From Juglans regia (lineage: Eukaryota > Streptophyta > Magnoliopsida > Fagales > Juglandaceae), in the NCBI RefSeq assembly GCF_001411555.2, contig NC_049916.1, positions 248,001 to 312,000 on the forward strand: DNA of 64,000 nt. The letters are read 5' to 3'. The notes below the pieces were generated by a model. The model had not been told where the DNA came from. It made no database searches and worked only from the letters and a program-made list of their open reading frames with translations. The position numbers and the translations under genes were made by a program. Positions within the stretch are counted from its first letter, which is position 1; every line of letters starts with the position of its first letter. Shown here piece after piece: positions 58,861-64,000 of this stretch.

Positions 58861-61800
58861 TCATAATCGTTGCTGCCACTCTAGAATTGCATTTTGAAGG
58901 GCATAATTAGGGACTAGGTCACAGTGTTGAAGCTTTAGATTTGTCATAGGCGAAGTGTTGTGGCCGCTTTCGAACCATCCTCTTATTGCCTCCGATTCGT
59001 ATGTGTACCCATCTGCTGCGATTTGTGGATCTGTCATGACTTCCTGCAAAGTTACAATAGTCATGGTCATGAGATAAGCCTATCTATAAATATAAAATGT
59101 ATGTCAATATATGTATGTATGTCAATATATATGTATGTCAATATAAGCCTATAAAAATGTATGTATGTATAACATATATATGTATATATGTATGTATACA
59201 TGAGTCAGTCATGGGATAGGTCTTTAAACTTATTCTACTCATCATAGCCAAAATGCATGCAATTTCCTCCAACTAACACGACTTTCAAAGCTCCATCACT
59301 ATCAATCACAGCGCAATCAAAATAGAGAAGGGTACTCTCATCAATATGAAAAAGGCAAGAACAGACTGTGGTTTACTTCTACTTTCTACTATACAAGTGA
59401 AATGACAGGTGCACCCATTTCGATACAAGGCAGCATGTAGCAACTGCTGATAGCATATTGCAGAAGAGTGGCCCAAGGCTTTTGTAACAACAGATAAGTT
59501 GCTCTCCAGTTAATGAAAGATGAGTAGTTCCAATAAAATACACAAATGTGTGTGTGTGTGATGCCAGATTCTTACCTGATAAATGGGACACATAAAGTTG
59601 GATGGAATCTTGCCACTCTTCTTAGAAACCAAGCATGATGCTGAGGCAATGCATGAAGCTCTCATTTGCTCAAGAAGACTCCATATCTCTGACACTAGGT
59701 CTGGCCGATTCACTTGGTTCGTCTCACAGCACCTCAATCCCAGCTGAGCCAACTGTTTGGCTTGCTCAAGGGGCCAATCCCCAGCGGAAACATCCAACAC
59801 TGCCTCCAGATTTTCATTTTCTAGTGCACATTCCACATCCTTCAATATTCTCAAAATTGGTCTCCCAGTTAAGAGTCGTAATAAAATAAGACCAAATGAG
59901 TAAACATCTGAGGCTGGCGTAAGCTTTCCAGTCTCAAGGTAATCTGGATCCATATACAGGGAGGTTTCCTCCGGGTTATTACATAATTGGTTGGTGTGAG
60001 GTGGATGTCCATTTTGTGGGACCATGCGGAAGATGCCTAAGTCACCAAGTTTACAAACAAAATTGGCATCAAGGAGGACCGTACTAGGTTTTAGATTCCC
60101 GTGGATGATATGAGGCTTGTTGGAGTGAAGGAAGATAAGGGTAGAGCATATGTCAGCAGCAATCTTTGTACGAATTTGCCATGGAAGGGGGCAAGTATTG
60201 CCTTTGCAGGCAAGACGATCTTCGAGACTGCCATTTTCTACATGTTCATAGACAAGTGATCTAGATTCGGGACAAGTTCCAATTAGTGTTAGTAGATTTG
60301 GATGCCTCACCCTGCTCAAAAGCTCAACCTGGAATTCAACCAACAGAAGAAACTGAAGGAAAATCAACTGAAACAAATTGATTAAGTAAATATAATGGAT
60401 GATTTATGTTCATGTCTCGAAGTCAAACAAATATAATGGTAGAGATTTCATAATTACCAACATTCTAGTGCTTACAAAAAAACAAAAACACCAGCATTCT
60501 AGCACCTGGGATAACACAAAAATCACCTTGATCATTTCTTCCTCATTGACCTTTTTATGTTTAATTTTCTTAATTCTAGTCTCGTATTACAGTTGATTTT
60601 GTTCAATATTTGATAAACTCTTTGGAAAATCATTATATGAAATTTTCTAAATATTATTTTCCATCACCACAGGATGAGAGAAACTGAGATAACATTTGAA
60701 TAATGCAACCCCCTTTGGATTAGCAAAGTCACTAATCTATAGATTCGAGCTCATGTGGTAGGAGCCAATGTATCAAAATGCAACATGACATGCCATCGTG
60801 TTCAGTGACATAAACCTACAAATTACCCCAAAAGACAAGTTAATTCTTGTTTTCAGAGGTCAAAGTCATGAATATGATGTTCGGCCTTTAGTGCACCGAT
60901 ATTAGTTGGTTTTCAGTAAAGTAAAAATGTTTATAAAAATTTACCTCATTTTGGAAGTCCAACTGGCTTTGACAGCCATAGGAGGGCAACATCTTTATAG
61001 CAACATGAATATGGCGAAGAATTCCTTTATAAACACTTCCATATCTTCCTTCTGCAATCTTCCAGGATGGATCAAAATTTTGAGTTGCTTCATTGATCTC
61101 CATGAAAGAGAATGCAGGGATTTGTACACTGCAGAAGCTTGGAACTTCCCCATTTAACACTCTCCTCAGTTTTTGGAGCTCCGTTACTGCATTTCCATTC
61201 TCTATGCGCAGCTTATCCCTTTTTTCCTTAAAACTTATCAAGAGCTTCACAGCTGAGATGATCTTCTCCTCTAACTCCTTCACAATACTTTGGGACTCTT
61301 CAAGCTGGGCCTCAAGTATTGATTTTTGGTCCTGCACCATCTGGAGTTCTTTCAAGAATTTATCCTGCTGATTCCTCATCTTTTCAACTTCTTGCTTTTC
61401 TCTTGCCAGCACTTCCTCTATCTCTTTCCTTCGGCTCGTCTCTGTAGCGCATAAATTTTCTAATGCTTTGGCCTATAAAAATGTACAATTATCACAAAAG
61501 TTGTTAGTCCAAATAGTAATTGACCTATGATATGCATAAAACTGATGCCAGCATGCATTCATTCACTCGTACACATTTTTTGTTCAAATTGTACCAGCAA
61601 GATGATCTTACCGCCACTGCTTCTTTCCTATTATTATTATCATTGTTATTATTCTTATTACTACTACTACTATGATAATCATGGTAGGGCAGGTGCTGAT
61701 GGGTGTTATCGATGTTAGGAAGGGAAAGGACAGGGATAGGAAATTAAACTCAACTAAGCTGTTTGGGGACGAAAGAGCTAAAAAGTTTTGAATATCATTG

Positions 61801-63352
61801 AAACACATTGACCACAGTTCACTGCTACCCTAGTGAATTGTGATAAAGATTGCCAACCCAAAACATGGTACCCTCCTATTTTAGTTACCATTTCAGAGAT
61901 TGAATATTTCTTATTTTCTCCCTTATTTATTAGTCACTGAAGAAAAGGCACACAAGTACAACGAAAATTTTATAGATTATGAAGCTTTTGGAAAAAAAAC
62001 AAGGCTTCCAATAAATTAGGCTTCAGTACATCATAGCTTCAAGACAAGTGATCTACATGGTTATAATATCCCTACCCAAAATGAACCATGATTAAGGTGA
62101 GGACCATATTACCTTCCGCAAACACATTAGTTTACAATTTTATAGCACAAGATGAGGCTTCTAGAGTATAGAGAGGTAGCTTTGGCAAGTTGATAAACCC
62201 AAAAGGTTAAACTTTTAGCCATTCCCTCCACCAAGAATGGAGATAAGGCATTCGCTCATCAGTTCATGGTTCAATCAAACCACAAGGGGTTCAAGAAGCG
62301 CCATTTACCTAATTGTGTACAAATGTTTATTTTCAGAAAAGCATAATTCATAACAATGTAAATCAAGTTTGAGAGACCTAACTTCGAGAAAAAAGAAGAA
62401 ATACTCCCCCCCACCCCCCCAAAAAAAAGCCACAAAAAATTCATTGGTGAAAATTTTTTTGCCTTGCATCTAGCCTCCATGGCATTGTCTTCTTCTTTCC
62501 ATCACTTAGCCACCTCTTCAAATTGTTTCTGTTTTGATCTCTTGACATCTCTACTGGCTTGTTCTAGTCTAGAATAAAATTCAATAGTCGCTTGTCTTTG
62601 AGACTTTTCCTCCTACAAAATTCATTATCCATTAAATATCAAAATAATGTTTTAAATGGTAAAAGGTGTTTACCACTGACTTTAATGAATATATGAAAAT
62701 TGGAGCTGGACAGTATATATATGCCTTAAGGACCAAGAATGTCCTCCTGAGTTCTTCTGTGGTAAATGAAATTCTATCATATACTCCATTCTTACCCAAC
62801 CCTACAGAAACTAAAGTTCAAAGAAGACCATATATTCATGGCTTTTCTTCTTATGTATTAGAATCTACAGATGTAAGGTTTCCCACAAAAAAAAAAAAAA
62901 AAAAAAAGGAATCAAATCTATAATGATGCCAATCAAGAAATAGCGATGCATATTGAAAGCATCTCAAGAAGTATGCATTAACGTGAAGGTGAATCATCTT
63001 CTCTACCTCGTCCGTCAACCACAGGGCCAACTTCGAAGTGCCTACCACCCTGTTAGTGGATGAACTTGAACATACTGACCACTGGGAACTTAAGCTTCTT
63101 GATATTCTTTCCAGTTCATTACCATCTCCCTCTGCATCTGCATAGCACTGTGATAAAGTTATGCTCTCTTATACTCCACAGAGAACTTGTTGATCTAAGG
63201 CAAAACTATCAGGTTAGTGCGCACCCAGAAATCTCACCTCATTGGTGAGAGATTCTGATACTGAGTTCTGCAATTGCTCATTTTCTATATCTGAACCCAG
63301 AAGCAGCAATGGAGAGGCAATCTCCAAATCAACACTATCTTTGCTGCCTCCC
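58861..63352 (-). CDS. U-box domain receptor-like kinase (PUB type), 5' part missing, with in-frame stop
   Basis: Cytoplasmic E3-ligase-like protein: coiled coil, kinase domain, C-terminal U-box. Exons: 63352-63238, 63147-63007, 62612-62463, 61472-60945, 60328-59576 and 59043-58861, all joining in frame. Coiled coil EEVLAREKQEVEKMRNQQ starts the 61472 exon. Kinase: IAEGRYGSVYKG (first loop Gly is Ala), Lys in VAIKML, IIHGNLKPSTVLLD where family members have HGD, KLGDLG for DFG, DVYSFGLILLRLLTGRP. U-box: PSNFMCPIYQ joined to EVMTDPQIAADGYTYESEAI, ending ILEWQQRL. Oddities: TGA at 62,502-62,504 in the 150-bp exon, whose donor is GC (AAG/GCAAAA). The expected N-terminal universal-stress domain was not found up to 64,000 and should lie beyond. 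A working gene with exon skipping, or an early pseudogene, are both possible. Confidence 0.85.
59098..59200. repeat. ATGT-rich microsatellite in the last PUB intron
   Basis: Runs of ATGTATGTATGTCAATATAT and GTATATATGTATGTATAC in the intron between kinase and U-box exons. Confidence 0.8.
61625..61680. repeat. (TTA)n/(TAC)n microsatellite in a PUB intron
   Basis: TTATTATTATCATTG followed by TTACTACTACTACTATG in the intron between exons 61472 and 62463; it gives Tyr- or Ile-rich ORFs on both strands that are not genes. Confidence 0.8.
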
Positions 63353-64000
63353 CTGTTTCCAAATTCTTGTCATATAAGTAGCAATGATGGTATGTTTCTT
63401 TAAGAGATGAATGGATAATGCTTTTGTTTTCTAGAAAATTAAAAAATGTTCAAGGAAGCTATACTACTGCTAGCACTAGGGACACAGAAAACTAAAGATA
63501 TGGATATTTAAATTTCCCCACGTGGTCTGTTATCTATTTATTTATCCATTTCTGGGCTAGAAGGAAAATGTGTTAGTACAATACAAGATGAGCTGTATCC
63601 TGTGTCCTTGTCATATCATGATTAGTTCTCCGCATATGTTTCATGCCTGAAAATTGAGAGCCAAATTTGGAACCATAAGAAGGAAAATAAAATTATCCAA
63701 AGTGAGTAGATTCCAAACATCACGTGTGTTAATGCATGCATTATTGCCAAAGGTGTGAGACATGTATGTGGTGCTCATCCAGGTGCATTCAATTAGTTCG
63801 AGCCATAAAAGAGAGGTTTTCAGTGTATAGATACTGCATATGTGACTAGAACTTCCATAGATCAATTGTGCAATGCCCCAAGGGAAGACCCAAGCCACAT
63901 CTGGGCTTACACTCCAAAAAGACTAGTCAATAGTACAATTGAAGCACCATTGAACCGATTATAGAGAAAAAAAAATCCCTTCCCAAGCAAAGAGGGACCG
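63353..64000. other. 5' region of the PUB gene, no exon recognised
   Basis: The intron upstream of the 63352 exon begins here on the minus strand (acceptor ACAG/GGGAGG). I found no universal-stress-protein exon in the remaining bases, so the first exons are probably beyond 64,000. The 85-codon minus ORF at 63,641-63,898 has no recognisable domain. Confidence 0.45.

Noticed and set aside
61527..61808. Tyr/Ile-rich ORFs on both strands
   Set aside because: Created by the TTA/TAC microsatellite within a PUB intron.
1..64000. CRISPR arrays, bacterial operons, organellar genes, rRNA
   Set aside because: No regular spacer arrays, no ribosome-binding-site-led ORF runs, and no recognisable rRNA or chloroplast genes; the window is plant nuclear DNA.

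Overview
The window is nuclear DNA of a higher plant. Its genes have GT-AG introns and plant protein families. It carries a Ty1/Copia element primed by initiator tRNA-Met, L1-type LINEs with poly(A) tails, and many Tourist-like and hAT-like MITEs. The CTCATCTCAACATCCAAAC-type MITEs resemble those of woody Fagales such as walnut or hickory; that is recall, not a search. There is nothing bacterial, organellar or CRISPR-like.

Layout. (1) 1-4,000: a minus-strand TIC32/retinol-dehydrogenase-like SDR gene; its first five exons are visible and intact, and the rest lies left of the window. (2) 4,476-15,379: the 3' half of a minus-strand L1-like LINE, split by a 1,162-bp poly(A) insertion with a 17-bp target duplication and by a 7.4-kb Copia element, and ending in a Tourist-like MITE. 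(3) 16,300-17,380: a decayed PIF/Harbinger ORF1. (4) 18,700-25,620: an intact three-exon LSI2-like (ArsB/CitM superfamily) silicon/arsenite efflux transporter gene. (5) 27,590-36,510: a tandem second copy of that gene, now a pseudogene. (6) 37,003-44,030: a second copy of the SDR gene plus LINE block, in which the SDR gene is broken; this LINE runs on to about 47,880. (7) 48,800-58,500: a hAT-like element, a third decayed LINE (50,968-56,690) and two MITEs. (8) 58,861-63,352: a minus-strand U-box receptor-like kinase (PUB type) with its N-terminal part outside the recognised exons, a Gly-Asn in place of the catalytic Arg/Gly-Asp, and an in-frame stop in one exon.

The two pairs of duplicated blocks act as a control. 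For many insertions in one copy the other copy keeps the empty site, which proves target-site duplications, exact element ends and relative timing: the LINE and a 333-bp MITE came before the SDR-block duplication, while Copia, the 1,162-bp element, a 228-bp LINE tail and an 18-bp poly(A) micro-insertion came after it. I found no clearly new multi-gene system. The most interesting items are these insertions, the fate of the LSI2-like pair, and the odd U-box kinase.
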